Assembly: GCA_030537455.1 (NCBI GenBank)
Contig: JAUNMR010000002.1
Coordinates: forward strand, 1-64,000
Length of the DNA: 64,000 nucleotides
Source: Planctomycetia bacterium
GTDB lineage: Bacteria > Planctomycetota > Planctomycetia > Pirellulales > Thermoguttaceae
Reading direction: 5' to 3'
The notes under the pieces were generated by a model that was given only the letters and a program-made list of their open reading frames with translations, searched no databases and was not told the origin of the DNA. Shown here one piece after another: positions 35,950-46,600 of the stretch (within the stretch, counting starts at the first letter, position 1; every line of letters begins with the position of its first letter). The position numbers and the translations under genes were made by a program.

Positions 35950-36864
35950 TTAGAATTCGAAAGTGTAAGAGGGTTGTGCTTCGTGACCTTCCACGATAAT
36001 GGCGTTTTTCTCCAATTCCACGAAGGCGTAAGCGTTTGGCGAGGTTTCTACGACGCCCTTGAAGGTCACGTGAGCGACGTTATTGCGGACGCCGTAGGAA
36101 CCTTCGTGAAGATGACCCGCCAGATAACCGCGAATATTCTTGTGTTTGTCAAGAATATCGAGTAGTTCCTGACCGTTCCAAGTTGATATGCCAGTGGTGA
36201 AAAAGTACATATCGAGGTTAACGATCGATGCAATCTTGGTTTTGGAACCGTTCAACGACCGTGTCTGACAGAAAAGTGGGAAATGTGAGCAAACGATAAT
36301 GTTCTTGTCTTGTTCCTCCGCTTTGGTCAGGGTCGAGTCGAGCCATTCAAGCTGGGTCTTAGAGATCGAGCCGTTCCAATCTGCGGGTAGTTTGCCATTT
36401 GCAAGTTTACAGCGGTCGCGTTCGGCGACAGCGCGCTCGTATTCTTCGTCTGTTTCGGCAGAGTAGGTACTGATTTCATTACCGTTGAGAACGACCACGT
36501 GCCAACGGTTTTCCTCGTCTTCCGGATCGGACAGCGAAAAGTCATAGTATCCGGGTTTCGGAACGTTCAGAAGCTCGTAAATCTTAGCTTTTTGAACCCT
36601 AGGCACGAGGAAATCGTGATTGCCAAGCACATGACGCCATTTAATGCCCGCCTTACCGGTGATTTGAAACAATTCGCCAATCGCCTGGGCGTTCTCCCAA
36701 TCTGACTGCAACGAATCGCCAAAGTTCATGACAAAGCTTGCAACGTCTGAATTAAATGCCCCGGAAGCAGCGAGTAACTTCGTAAGGGACGCGCGATAAT
36801 CGCGTCCGATTGTCATGTCCAAATCGCCATATTGTATATCTGCGATTGCGCCAAATCGTATCAT
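35950..36864 (-). CDS. Calcineurin-like metallophosphoesterase, ADP-ribose/CDP-alcohol diphosphatase-like
   Basis: The protein is about 304 residues from the ATG at 36864, which has GGGGAG upstream; an alternative start at 36882 lacks one. Metal-binding motifs appear in order: 'RFGAIADIQYGD' near the start, 'FVMNFGDSLQS', 'HVLGNHDF', 'IIVCSHFPLFC' and 'GYLAGHLHEGSYG'. Gln where most family members have His in the first motif (DIQ) is typical of the manganese-dependent ADP-ribose/CDP-alcohol diphosphatase group, so nucleoside diphosphate-linked compounds are likely substrates (inference). No signal peptide is seen. Confidence 0.82.
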   Translation of the reverse strand: MIRFGAIADIQYGDLDMTIGRDYRASLTKLLAASGAFNSDVASFVMNFGDSLQSDWENAQAIGELFQITGKAGIKWRHVLGNHDFLVPRVQKAKIYELLNVPKPGYYDFSLSDPEDEENRWHVVVLNGNEISTYSAETDEEYERAVAERDRCKLANGKLPADWNGSISKTQLEWLDSTLTKAEEQDKNIIVCSHFPLFCQTRSLNGSKTKIASIVNLDMYFFTTGISTWNGQELLDILDKHKNIRGYLAGHLHEGSYGVRNNVAHVTFKGVVETSPNAYAFVELEKNAIIVEGHEAQPSYTFEF

Positions 36865-36964
36865 TGTTGTCTCCCCGAACAAACAAAATCAAATGTTGTG
36901 ACTCTGTGAAACAAAGGAACCAGACGCGATGGCATTTAGTCCTCTATGTTAGGTCAGTCGCAAA

Positions 36965-37004
36965 ACAAAAAAGCAGAATAACGACGCCGGTCGCTATTCT
37001 GCTT
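36965..37004 (-). terminator. Terminator of the giant SdrD-repeat gene
   Basis: AAGCAGAATA (36971-36980) and TATTCTGCTT (36995-37004) pair, extended inward by CGAC/GTCG after one mismatch. On the minus strand six T residues follow. Confidence 0.8.
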
Positions 37005-37045
37005 ATATTATACAGTCAAAGACTACTTACGATTGATATGTAAGA

Positions 37046-40000
37046 CTAAAGTTGTGCAATTTCCGAACCGTTTTCGGCGTTGGCGTTCGCCATATCCGAT
37101 CCTTCAGGCTTCGCAACGCTGGGACGATAGATCCCGAGTTCATCGACGCCGTCGCCATTCCAGTCGCCTGTGACGGGACGGTCGCCCGCTTGGAATTCCT
37201 GGAAGCTGACGGTCTTGTCTAGACGGTGATCGCCGTCGACGTCCAACATCCACTTGCCGTCTTTGAAGATGCCAATAGTATCGATACCATCGCCATTCCA
37301 GTCGCCTACAACCGGAGTATAACCGGCGCCACCAACATTTCTGATCAAAACGTCGCCGTCGTCCCAACGTCCGTTGCCGTTCATATCGAGGTACCAATCG
37401 CCGCCACGATAGACTCCGATCTTACTGACGCCGTCGCCATTCCAGTCGCCGATGAGCGCGTAATCATCCTTGGAGCCGTATTCAAATACGTGGTCGATCA
37501 AGTCGTAACGCGTTTGACCGGAGTCAAGTCGTCGAGCACGGCGAATATTGAGTTCGGCCTGGTGGAAAGACGCTTCTGTTTGGATGTTCTTGGCACGACC
37601 TGCCGGAGTGGAGATATTCGCGTCACTCGGCAAACCGGGTTCCAGAGAAATTGCCAGGGAGTCGTCTGTCCATTTGGGACCGAAGATACCGATATCGTAT
37701 TTCCCGTCGCCGTCCCAGTCGCCAGTGACAGGTTGATCGCTACCTGTGCCTAGTTCAGCCAGAACGTCCATTTCGTCCCATTCGCCATTGCCGTCACGAT
37801 CGAGGTACCATGTACCGGCAATGAAGACGCCGATCTTGTCAACGCCATCGCCGTTCCAGTCGCCAACGACCGGAGTCGCGTCGCTCAGACCGAAGCTGTA
37901 GCGATTGACAACGTTGCCGTTCGTATCGCAGAGGAACCATTGCCCCGATTCGAGTTTTGAGAGACTTACTGACGAAACGTTCATCAAGACGCTTTGGTCG
38001 TTGAGGGAGTTGAGACCGTTGCGGAAACCGTAGGTAGTCGTCAAAGCTTCGAGTGAACGCGGCGAAGTCGCGTCTAGAACGCTCAAGTGCCAGGAGTAGG
38101 ATTCCGTGAAGCCCCCACCGCCGCCGTATAGCGTCGTCATACTGCCAGGTATTGACGGTTGGTACCAGATGTACGGGAACGCTGTGGGCGAGGGCGCCCA
38201 AAGGTTGTTAGGCACTGGCGTTGGGCTAGGAGGCGTGCCTTCGGGAATATAGGGCTTGTCAGGTTCGGTCGGCAATTCGCCAAAGTTGTATTCCACGCCG
38301 TGGTCATTCGGCATGACCGGGATCGAGTAAAAGACGTCGTTGCTGACTTGACCGCCGAGTGAACCAATTGTGTCCTTACCGTCAATGTAACCTTTCGGCT
38401 GTGTTTCGACAATGCGGTAAACACGCGCCGGCTCTAGATTATCGAAGAGATAGTAACCGTCTGCGTCGGTTTGAACGACGCGTCCGGTCGCCTCGTAGAG
38501 ACCTGTTTCTTCATTGAGAATGTAAAGCGTAACTGGTACGTTAGCGATAGGCGCTTCACCTTCGTCCATAATACCATTGTCGTTGTTGTCTTCGTAGACG
38601 TAACCGCTCAAAGAACCAGGCTTGAGTTCGCCGAAGTCATAGTGAACGCCTTGACCACGACGCGGTAGGAGAATGTCGACGAGTTCGTCGTTATCGCCGA
38701 GTGAACCGACTGTTTCGCCAAAGATCGTACCTACGGCGTCTTTTCCGTCGTAGTATGCACTCGGTTGAGTTTCGCGCACGATATACGTTTTGTCGGGTTC
38801 TAGGTTATTGAACAGATAGAAACCGTCGCTGTCGGTCAGTTGAGTCGCTTGAAGAACGGCATGGTTATTTTCGTCAAGTACGTACAACGAAACCAAAACG
38901 TCTTTGATTCCAGCCTCACCGTCGTTCTTCACGCCATTGTTGTTATTGTCTTCGTAGACATAGCCGCTCAAAGAACCCAACGGAGTCAGTTCGCCAAAGT
39001 TATACTCTTGACCGTGCTGATCCCACAGAATGCGCACTTTGTCCATATAGTCGTTATCGGCAACATTGCCTCCGAGCGACCCGATCGTATCTTTGCCGTC
39101 GTCCCAATCACTAGGCTGAATTTCACGAACTGCATAGGTCTGTTCGATATCGAGCGAGTCGAACTTGTAAAAACCTTCGCTGTTGGTCGTCGTTTCTGCG
39201 ATCTTGACATAGTCTTCGCCGTCCAAGCGATAGAGTTCGACGGTAACATTGGCGATTCCTTCTTCGCCGTCTTCTTTTAGGCCGTTGTCGTTACGGTCGT
39301 GATAGACATAACCGGAGATGGAACCAAGTTTGAGTTCGCCGAAGTTGTAGTCCACGCCGTGGTCGTCCCACTGCACGTCGATTTTGTCAATGTAATCGCT
39401 TTCGGAGAGTTGACCGCCAAGCGAGCCGACAGAGTCTTTACCGTCAGTATATTCCTCGGGCTGTTTCTCGCGAACGGCATACTCCTTATTGATATCGAGT
39501 TTGTCAAAGAGGTAAGAACCGTCTTCGGCGGTTTGGGTTTCAGCGATCTTAACGTAGTCGGAGCCGTCCCACTGGTACAGTTCTACAACAACGCTTCCGA
39601 TACCGGGCTCGGCGTCGTCGAAGAATCCATTGTCATTACGGTCTTCATAGACGTTGCCAGCGATGGAACCAAGTTTGAGTTCGCCAAAGTTATACTCGAC
39701 GCCGTGTTGATCCCAACCGACTGCGATATCCGAGAAGTAGTCGTTCGTCTTTTGACCGCCGAGCGAGCCGATCGTGTCCTTGCCGTCGTCGTAAGCGCTC
39801 GGTTGCAACTCTTTGACAGCGTACTCTTTATTGATATCGAGATTATCGAAGAGGTAGGAGCCGTCTTCATCTGTTTGAGTCTCGGCGATTTTGACGTAGC
39901 TAGCGCCGTCCCACTGGTACAGTTCGATCGTTACGCCGGCAATACCCGCTTCACCGTTGTCAATAATGCCGTTGTCGTTACGGTCTTCATAGACGTTTCC

Positions 40001-41563
40001 GGCAATGGAACCGAGTTTAAGTTCGCCGAAATCGTAGTGGTAGCCATGTTGACCGTAGCCGACAAAGATATCGGTGAGGACGTCGTTATCAACGGTACCT
40101 CCGAGGGTTCCAATGTAATCCTTACCGTCGGAGTAATCGCTTGAGGCGAAGACTTCGCGAATCTCGTAGGTTTTCTCGGGCAATTTGCGCAAAGAGTGCG
40201 CTTCATTCCATGAACCGTCAAGTTCGAACTTGTAGTGACCTTCTGCGTCGACCGTTTGCGCTTCCATAAAGGTATAGGTCGCAACGCCAGACGCGTCGTA
40301 ATCTATTCTATAGAGTTCGATTCTAGCGGGATAAGTCACGCCGTCCCAGGATTCGCCAGATTCTTTACCGTTGGCGTCATTGAGATCTTCAAAGACGTAA
40401 CCTTCGATACTACTGACGAGAACCTTTGCAAAGTTGTTGTCAGGCGCAACGTCGCCGCCCTGCATACCTTTGACGTCAATTTCAATCGGCGTGATCTTTT
40501 CACCATACTCGCCGCCCTTAGCACAGAAGTCGAAGTATTGCCAACCTTCCGGGGAGATCAGATCAGATTCCGAGAAGATTTGATACTCACCCGGCATGAG
40601 ATCGTCACTATTGAATTCGTAATAGCCGTTTGCGTCAGTCGTCGTATACCATTTGTCGCCATTTTCCGAAACCAGTGTGACGCCAACGCCGGCGATAGGA
40701 TCGTCGGTATCGTCGAAATTACAGTCGACGTCGTAGTCGGCGTAGACGTAACCGGAAACGATGATCGGTTTGGGCGTTAAGTCAAATTTGTCGTAAATAC
40801 CAGCTTGGTCGAGACCCTCGTTTCCGTCGTCGAGATCGTAGGGCAGAAGCGTTCTGTCATAGCCGTCGCTAAGCGCCTCAGAACGCGTGTACTCTTCGTC
40901 GTACATGTCGACGAACATTCCTGTCCAAATCTCTGGTTGATAATGATCCGAGCTGAACAGTGCAGTTGCCGTGGCGCCGTTGATACCTTGGACGACCGAA
41001 CCGCCCATTTCGCCGGCCTCTACCTGCGCGTTATTTGAGTCGATAGAGGAGTTCGTTTGGTATTCGTCCAGGTCGATCACGAATACAAAGTGGTCGCCTG
41101 CGTAGAAATTCGTGAAGCTGATCGACAGCGTCATCCCGCCGTCTTCAACCTCGTATGAGTAACCAATGTGATCAGTCTTGTCGACCAAAGTGAACGGAAC
41201 TGACGAATAGACGCCTAGACCGCCCTGTTGCGTGTCGAAGAACGGTTCGCCATCGTCGAGCTGACCGTTGCCGTTCTTATCGAGATTAATGACCAGAGAG
41301 TCGAGCGTCGTCGACCCGTCTTCGCCTCCAACCCAGGCGACGAAGAATTTATCGCCCAAGTTCTCGGTGTTTTGTTCCGCATAGACGACGCCGACAGAAA
41401 TCGGATCAGCGGCGAGGTATTCGCGCTTCTCCAACTCTTCGAATCTGAATACACGTCGCCTCGAGGCGTCATGCGCCGACTTTTTAGCGCTCTTACGTCG
41501 ACCACGCTTCGATTTTTTCGTCAAGTCAGATTCAATCGCGTGTTTTTTCATTAAAAGCGACAT
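37046..41563 (-). CDS. Giant secreted protein: LEPR-like N-terminal motif, seven SdrD B-type domains, five FG-GAP/VCBS-like blades
   Basis: The 1505-residue protein has a strongly basic start ('KKSKRGRRKSAKKSA') followed by 'FRFEELEKREYLAA', a form of the N-terminal LEPR-type motif of large planctomycete secreted proteins. After about 230 residues come seven SdrD B-like domains (about 38265-40760), each opening with 'GYVYEDNNDNG' or 'GNVYEDRNDNG' and closing with 'YNFGEL'. This is a calcium-binding Ig-like fold in staphylococcal adhesins. A short proline-rich linker follows. The C-terminal part has five blades with 'GDWNGDG' or 'GDWDGDG', each offering a calcium-type Asp loop. It is probably a surface or matrix adhesin (inference). 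GAGGA precedes the ATG. Confidence 0.85.
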   Translation of the reverse strand: MSLLMKKHAIESDLTKKSKRGRRKSAKKSAHDASRRRVFRFEELEKREYLAADPISVGVVYAEQNTENLGDKFFVAWVGGEDGSTTLDSLVINLDKNGNGQLDDGEPFFDTQQGGLGVYSSVPFTLVDKTDHIGYSYEVEDGGMTLSISFTNFYAGDHFVFVIDLDEYQTNSSIDSNNAQVEAGEMGGSVVQGINGATATALFSSDHYQPEIWTGMFVDMYDEEYTRSEALSDGYDRTLLPYDLDDGNEGLDQAGIYDKFDLTPKPIIVSGYVYADYDVDCNFDDTDDPIAGVGVTLVSENGDKWYTTTDANGYYEFNSDDLMPGEYQIFSESDLISPEGWQYFDFCAKGGEYGEKITPIEIDVKGMQGGDVAPDNNFAKVLVSSIEGYVFEDLNDANGKESGESWDGVTYPARIELYRIDYDASGVATYTFMEAQTVDAEGHYKFELDGSWNEAHSLRKLPEKTYEIREVFASSDYSDGKDYIGTLGGTVDNDVLTDIFVGYGQHGYHYDFGELKLGSIAGNVYEDRNDNGIIDNGEAGIAGVTIELYQWDGASYVKIAETQTDEDGSYLFDNLDINKEYAVKELQPSAYDDGKDTIGSLGGQKTNDYFSDIAVGWDQHGVEYNFGELKLGSIAGNVYEDRNDNGFFDDAEPGIGSVVVELYQWDGSDYVKIAETQTAEDGSYLFDKLDINKEYAVREKQPEEYTDGKDSVGSLGGQLSESDYIDKIDVQWDDHGVDYNFGELKLGSISGYVYHDRNDNGLKEDGEEGIANVTVELYRLDGEDYVKIAETTTNSEGFYKFDSLDIEQTYAVREIQPSDWDDGKDTIGSLGGNVADNDYMDKVRILWDQHGQEYNFGELTPLGSLSGYVYEDNNNNGVKNDGEAGIKDVLVSLYVLDENNHAVLQATQLTDSDGFYLFNNLEPDKTYIVRETQPSAYYDGKDAVGTIFGETVGSLGDNDELVDILLPRRGQGVHYDFGELKPGSLSGYVYEDNNDNGIMDEGEAPIANVPVTLYILNEETGLYEATGRVVQTDADGYYLFDNLEPARVYRIVETQPKGYIDGKDTIGSLGGQVSNDVFYSIPVMPNDHGVEYNFGELPTEPDKPYIPEGTPPSPTPVPNNLWAPSPTAFPYIWYQPSIPGSMTTLYGGGGGFTESYSWHLSVLDATSPRSLEALTTTYGFRNGLNSLNDQSVLMNVSSVSLSKLESGQWFLCDTNGNVVNRYSFGLSDATPVVGDWNGDGVDKIGVFIAGTWYLDRDGNGEWDEMDVLAELGTGSDQPVTGDWDGDGKYDIGIFGPKWTDDSLAISLEPGLPSDANISTPAGRAKNIQTEASFHQAELNIRRARRLDSGQTRYDLIDHVFEYGSKDDYALIGDWNGDGVSKIGVYRGGDWYLDMNGNGRWDDGDVLIRNVGGAGYTPVVGDWNGDGIDTIGIFKDGKWMLDVDGDHRLDKTVSFQEFQAGDRPVTGDWNGDGVDELGIYRPSVAKPEGSDMANANAENGSEIAQL
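38265..40760 (-). repeat. Tandem repeats encoding seven SdrD B-like domains
   Basis: The period is roughly 345 bases. Approximate unit boundaries are 40760-40530, 40410-40010, 40015-39680, 39670-39320, 39320-38985, 38985-38625 and 38625-38265. The units at 40015-39320 are nearly identical in protein and close in DNA, so they are recent copies. The first two units are more divergent. Confidence 0.8.
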
Positions 41564-41852
41564 ACTTTCGTCCTCTACGCCTCTTACTTAGCGGCGCGCT
41601 GATTATTAAGGTTGTTCGACAAGAGTCCGCGTCATTCGAACGGCTTATACATGACGCAGGTCTATGAACGTCGATAGGCACACAACTGTAAGCGTCGAAA
41701 CAATTCACATTGCTTCGTGCAGTATTCCACACGAACAGCCTGAGCATGCGTCGCAACGACAGCGTGCCCACGCAAACGTCATGCTTTGACAATACGCGCC
41801 CTTTCTGCAATATCGTCAAATAAATACGGCGTCTTCAATTGAATCGGTAAAA

Positions 41853-42956
41853 TTACGGTAGTTTCCACTTGATGATCGTGGTGTCGTAACTGCCGCTGTA
41901 AATGACTTTTTCGGTCGGATCGTACAGGAGAGTTGCGACGGTGCCGGTGTGCTTGGCAGTGGAGTCTTCTAAGTCGTCCTGTCCAAGGCTCTGAGCCTTA
42001 ATTGTTTGGGTTCCCAGATCCCAAACGCGAACTTTATTGACGCTGTCGCCGCTCACAAGCGTGTCGTTACCACAGAAGATTAGCGAAAAGACCTTGCCTT
42101 CCGGTAGCGTCAGCCTGGCGACGAGCTGACGGTTTTCAATATTCCATACGAGAATTTGATTGCTATCGCCCGCGGCGGCCACAAGGGTTTCGTCTTCGCT
42201 AAAAGCGATCGCGCGAATACGACGACTTACGAAAGACTGTTCGGAAGTGAGCTGGGTATTGAGCGTAGCGCCCACGTTTGCTTTCCAGACGCTTAGCGCG
42301 CCGTTACGACCAGCCGCGGCGACATACGACCCTTTACTTGAAACCGTTAAACAAGTGCAATTTTCGGTTGGCGCCGGTAATTTGTGATTGTACTGCTTGA
42401 GATTTGGTTCGTAGAACAAAATGGACGGTTCAAATCCACTAACAACCAAAAAATTACCTGCCGAGGAATACGCAAGCCCATGCGCCCCGGTGAGCGGTAC
42501 GCGCGTTTCGTGAAGCTTCTGCTGGGTCTTGAGATTCCATACTTCCATCTGACCGTTTTGCGCCAGGGTTACAATTCTTGGGTCGCCGCCTGCGTCGGGC
42601 GCGTTGCTAGGAATTAAGGCGATGGCGCGGATCCAGTCGGATTTGCGTGTGAAGAGACGTTCGACTGTTTCTGTTTCGAGATTCCATGCATAAACGTAAT
42701 GATCGTCCCCCCCCACATAGAGTCGTGAGCGATCTTCTGATTCTGCCATTGACGTTACAGTCGGACGTAGGTCGACGTTTTCAAACAATCGGACGTTCGT
42801 GCCAAAGTCATATTTATTAACAGGCGTAAGTCTCGGCGTTTCGCCTAAGTTTTGCGCGTGCGCGACCGTATTCTGTAGCACAACGGCGCTCGCGAATGAC
42901 AGTAGGAGGCAAATAACGCCACGTACGAGCGACCTAGAACTTGATACTCTTGGCAT
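41853..42956 (-). CDS. Secreted WD40-repeat protein
   Basis: About 367 residues from the ATG at 42956, which is followed by a signal peptide ('LVRGVICLLLSFASAVVLQN', cleavage near AHAQ) and preceded by GGAG. The open frame extends 58 codons further upstream but that part is not signal-like. WD-type blades are visible: 'YVGGDDHYVYAWNLET', 'LAQNGQMEVWNLKTQ', 'AAAGRNGALSVWKAN', 'AAAGDSNQILVWNIEN', 'VSGDSVNKVRVWDLG' and 'YSGSYDTTIIKWKLP'. This gives a six- or seven-bladed propeller ending exactly at the C-terminus. It probably binds partners outside the cytoplasm. Confidence 0.85.
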   Translation of the reverse strand: MPRVSSSRSLVRGVICLLLSFASAVVLQNTVAHAQNLGETPRLTPVNKYDFGTNVRLFENVDLRPTVTSMAESEDRSRLYVGGDDHYVYAWNLETETVERLFTRKSDWIRAIALIPSNAPDAGGDPRIVTLAQNGQMEVWNLKTQQKLHETRVPLTGAHGLAYSSAGNFLVVSGFEPSILFYEPNLKQYNHKLPAPTENCTCLTVSSKGSYVAAAGRNGALSVWKANVGATLNTQLTSEQSFVSRRIRAIAFSEDETLVAAAGDSNQILVWNIENRQLVARLTLPEGKVFSLIFCGNDTLVSGDSVNKVRVWDLGTQTIKAQSLGQDDLEDSTAKHTGTVATLLYDPTEKVIYSGSYDTTIIKWKLP

Positions 42957-43038
42957 AATGTGATACTCCAACGTTTCTGTAACGTTCGGCGCGTCTGACG
43001 TTTTTCTATCTTTTCTACGCGGAAACGTCCAAAGAGGC

Positions 43039-43066
43039 AAAGTTTCACTGCATGTTGCGAAACTTT
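43039..43066. repeat. Inverted repeat AAAGTTTC / GAAACTTT, spaced
   Basis: AAAGTTTC at 43039-43046 and GAAACTTT at 43059-43066, spacer 12 bases. The same half-sites occur fused at 43155-43170. The location is the 687-base divergent region between the WD40 and exporter genes. It looks like a paired binding site for a regulator (inference). Confidence 0.5.
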
Positions 43067-43073
43067 TTCTTGT

Positions 43074-43127
43074 GACGTGTGTTAAATATGTGGATCTCGC
43101 GTGCATAACGCGAATTTGACACACGTC
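43074..43127. repeat. Inverted repeat GACGTGTGT / ACACACGTC
   Basis: Arms at 43074-43082 and 43119-43127, with an inner GCGT/ACGC pair. It lies directly between the two AAAGTTTC palindromes. Confidence 0.5.
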
Positions 43128-43154
43128 CACACTCCTTATCGGCAGTGAAGACGT

Positions 43155-43170
43155 AAAGTTTCGAAACTTT
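43155..43170. promoter_or_regulatory. Perfect 16-base palindrome, possible operator
   Basis: AAAGTTTCGAAACTTT reads the same on both strands. It reuses the half-sites found at 43039-43066. No gene overlaps it. The rest of 42957-43643 shows no coding sequence I can support. Confidence 0.5.
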
Positions 43171-43643
43171 AATCGGAAACCATATAACTGATAGGATTTG
43201 TACTTGTAGAGTTTTTGATCGTGTCGAAACTGTCAATTTAAAGGATCGTTATAACAGCGCAAAGTAGTGAAAATATAAGCGTCGTGTCGAGAAGTAGAAT
43301 TGGGAACAATCAATCTGCGGTATTATGGTAAAAACCACGGGAAAAAACTTGTGGATTACGCATATGTGCTTATCCTATATATTACGCCCCGTTACGTGTT
43401 GATTTTGAAATATTCGCAAAGGCGACGCGATTTTTTCAATGCGCCTGTAATTGACCTTTCCTCAACACAGACGTGCGTTTCACGCGCCTCACACTTAAGG
43501 AGAGACGACGTCACAAGGTTCAGGACGTACAATCTCCGAACTTTGATATATTGCTCAGCGACGTTTCCGCGTTAGACGTCGATGGAAAAGCGAGTCTGAC
43601 TGTGCTTTGACGCAAAGATTGAGTGATTCGTAAGGGAAACCTA

Positions 43644-46600
43644 ATGTTAAAACGAACGAAACAAAAAGAAAAAGAACGTGCGAACGTTTCGATGCAAATT
43701 CGACATGGCGGAGCCGCCAAGATTGTCGTCTTTTTGCTCATCGTTGCAGTGGTAGTCGGCGGCGCCTTTGCCTGGCGGTGGAAGCGTTCGCACACGACCA
43801 AGCAAGTGAATCTGATTTTTGCGACAGTCGAGCGCGGCACTTTTATTCACGAAGTTAGCGGTAAAGGTAGCGCGGAAAGCGCTAAAAACGTCGACGTCGC
43901 GTCACAAGTGGAAGGCACCGCGACTATTATCTATCTGATTCCAGAAGGCTCCAACGTTAAAAAGGGCGACCTCTTGGTCGAATTGGACTCCTCTGCTATC
44001 GACGAAAAGTATGACTCGCAAGTCGTTACCACCAATAGCTCTCGCGCTACTCTCAATAGTTCACGCGCGACTCTGCGCTCCAATGAGATTTCTTTGGAAG
44101 AATACGTGGAAGGCACGTTCGAACAGAGCTGGATGGAGTATGCAAACACGATCTTCGAAGCGGAACAAACGCGCAAGCAAAACGCTGATAGCGCACGCTT
44201 TACCGAACACCTTCTCAATTTGAATTACTCCACCGAGCTTCAGTACGAAATCGATAAAGTCGCTGAAGAAAAGGCGAAGAATTCTCTTGAAGTCGCCAAT
44301 CTCAAGAAGAATACTCTGCTGAAATTCACCAGCGAAAAGCAGATTACCTCCTTGATGTCCGATATAGAAACGGCGCGCGCTAAGGTAGAGTCCGATAAGA
44401 ACTCCTATAATATTAACCTCAGCCGTGAGAATCGCTTGCATCAACAATCTCAAAACTGCAAGATTCTTGCGCCACAAGACGGACAAGTTGTTTACGCCAA
44501 TCAAGACTCTCGTCGTATGTCCGAATCTGATATGATTAAGGAAGGTTCGACCGTGTATCAACGACAGGTCTTGATTCGCCTACCTGACAAGACCCAGATG
44601 CAGGTTAAGACTATGATTAACGAGTCGAATATCTCGGCCGTCAAGACCGGTATGCCTGCGAAGATCTCATTCGACTCAATCCCGAATCGTGTTATCGAAG
44701 GCGAGGTTGTTAAGGTTAATCTTTATCCTGAAATCGTATGGATGTCCTCTGCGAAAGACTATGTGACTTTGGTCAAAATTAAGGAAGACGTAGAAGAACT
44801 ACGCTCCGGTTTGACCGCCCAGGTTCGTATTATCGCAGACGAACAGACTGACGTCCTCATGGTTCCCGTACAATGTGTTACCGAATATGGTAAGAAAACC
44901 TACTGTATTACCTATACAGACGGTAAGTGGGGCTATAAGGAAGTACTACTCGGCGCTTCCAATGAAAAGCAAGTCATAGTTCTAGGAGGTTTGGAAGAGG
45001 GCGACGTTGTTGTCAGCGGCGCGCGCCTATACCGTGACAATGTGGAATTTCCCGCTCCTGACGCTCCTTCCGACTTTGAAAATTCCGAAGTCTATCAAGA
45101 GAAACTTCTTGCGGCTAAGGAGGAAGAAGAAAAGAATGCCGAAATTGAAGCTGGCGGGTTGCCTGAGGGCGGTTTCCCCGGCGGCGGAATGCCCGGCGCT
45201 GGTTTTCCTGGCGGCGGCGCGCCTGGCGATGGCACAACTGGCGATGGTTCCCCTGGACGTGGAAGACCAGAGGGCGGTATGCCGAATCCCGATATGCTCG
45301 CTGGATTGGCAGAAAAGATTAGCTCTGGCGATATTCCACCCGAAGTCTTAGCTAATATTCCTCCTGAACTCTTGGCTCAAATTCAAGGCGGTAGCTCTGA
45401 GCAACTCAGTGACGCCGAGCTTGAAAAATTACGCCAGAAAGAGGAAGCGGCTGCGACCTATAACCGTTCGATCACCGAACGTCTGGAACGCGATGGAAAA
45501 GTCGCCAGGATCGAACCCTTCTTTACGCGTACCGTCATGGAGATGCAACGCGAATTGCTTGCCGCCATTTCCACGCGTACCAATGAGGTTCGTGCGCGCA
45601 TTGCCACTCGCCAAAATGCAATTTCGCGTCGCCAAGACGAGATTGAACTACTTCAAAAGTCTGCTTCCTCTGATGATTCTAGCGCTGACGCCTCCGAGCA
45701 GATCGAACGTTTGACCGAAGAAATCAAGACTCTTCGTGGAGATTCTGATTACGACGTCCTTGAACGCGTTGTCTACGACGATTTGATTGATTGGGAACTC
45801 TATATTCACGGTAATGATATTACCAGAGAGGCATTGACGTTCCTTTCGGAAGATCCAGACTACCTCTTTAATCAGCTCTTCCCGAATTCCAGCGAAGTTG
45901 ACTCTGTCGTTAAGTTGGATACCGAGGGAATTGAAGACGTCGCTGATCGTCTGGAAGTTGAGACCGACGAGGATTGGCTTGATTCTTCTGACTCAACTAG
46001 CGCTAGTTTAGACTCAAACGATCGCGACTCTATGCAACAATATGCCGCCTTCCTGCCGCTCTTTGATCTGTGGGATACTAATGGCAACGGTATACTAACT
46101 CCAACCGAATTCGTAATCGGGTTCTTTTCTGATCGCAAGGGTTTCCAGAACACCGAAACGGACGACGTGATCGACGGTTATTTCGCCGAATATATTCCTG
46201 GCGATTCCGACGCAAAAGAGTTCTCGCTCGAAGAAGCGCAACCGATAGTCAATCGCATTCTGAGTGAACGTTCCGACGCCGACTCCTCTAGAGCCGACGC
46301 CTCTAGATCTTCGCGTCGTGGCGGTGGTCGCGGTGGAAATCGTGGCGGTATGGGGTCGATGACCGGTATGCCTGGCGGTTCGCAGGGCGATCCGATCGGC
46401 GGTTCTCAAGGCGGTATGCCCGGTGCGCCACAGGGTGGAAACGATCAAGACGTCAGCTCTAGAGTCGCCGAAGGAGCGCCGGGCGGCGAGGGTAATCCTC
46501 GGATGGGCGCGCGTCCTCCGCGTGGAGACGGCGCACAAGGTAATGACGAGGGACAGCCTCCTGCACGTCCAGAAGGCGATAATCGCCCGATTCAGAGTCT

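Noticed and set aside
39299-40144. Long plus-strand open frame inside the giant SdrD-repeat gene
   Set aside because: It is the antisense shadow of the repeats. The repetitive translation follows the repeat period and shows no independent features.
38265-40760. Direct repeats considered as a CRISPR or satellite array
   Set aside because: The period is about 345 bases, in frame, and each unit encodes a full SdrD B-type domain.
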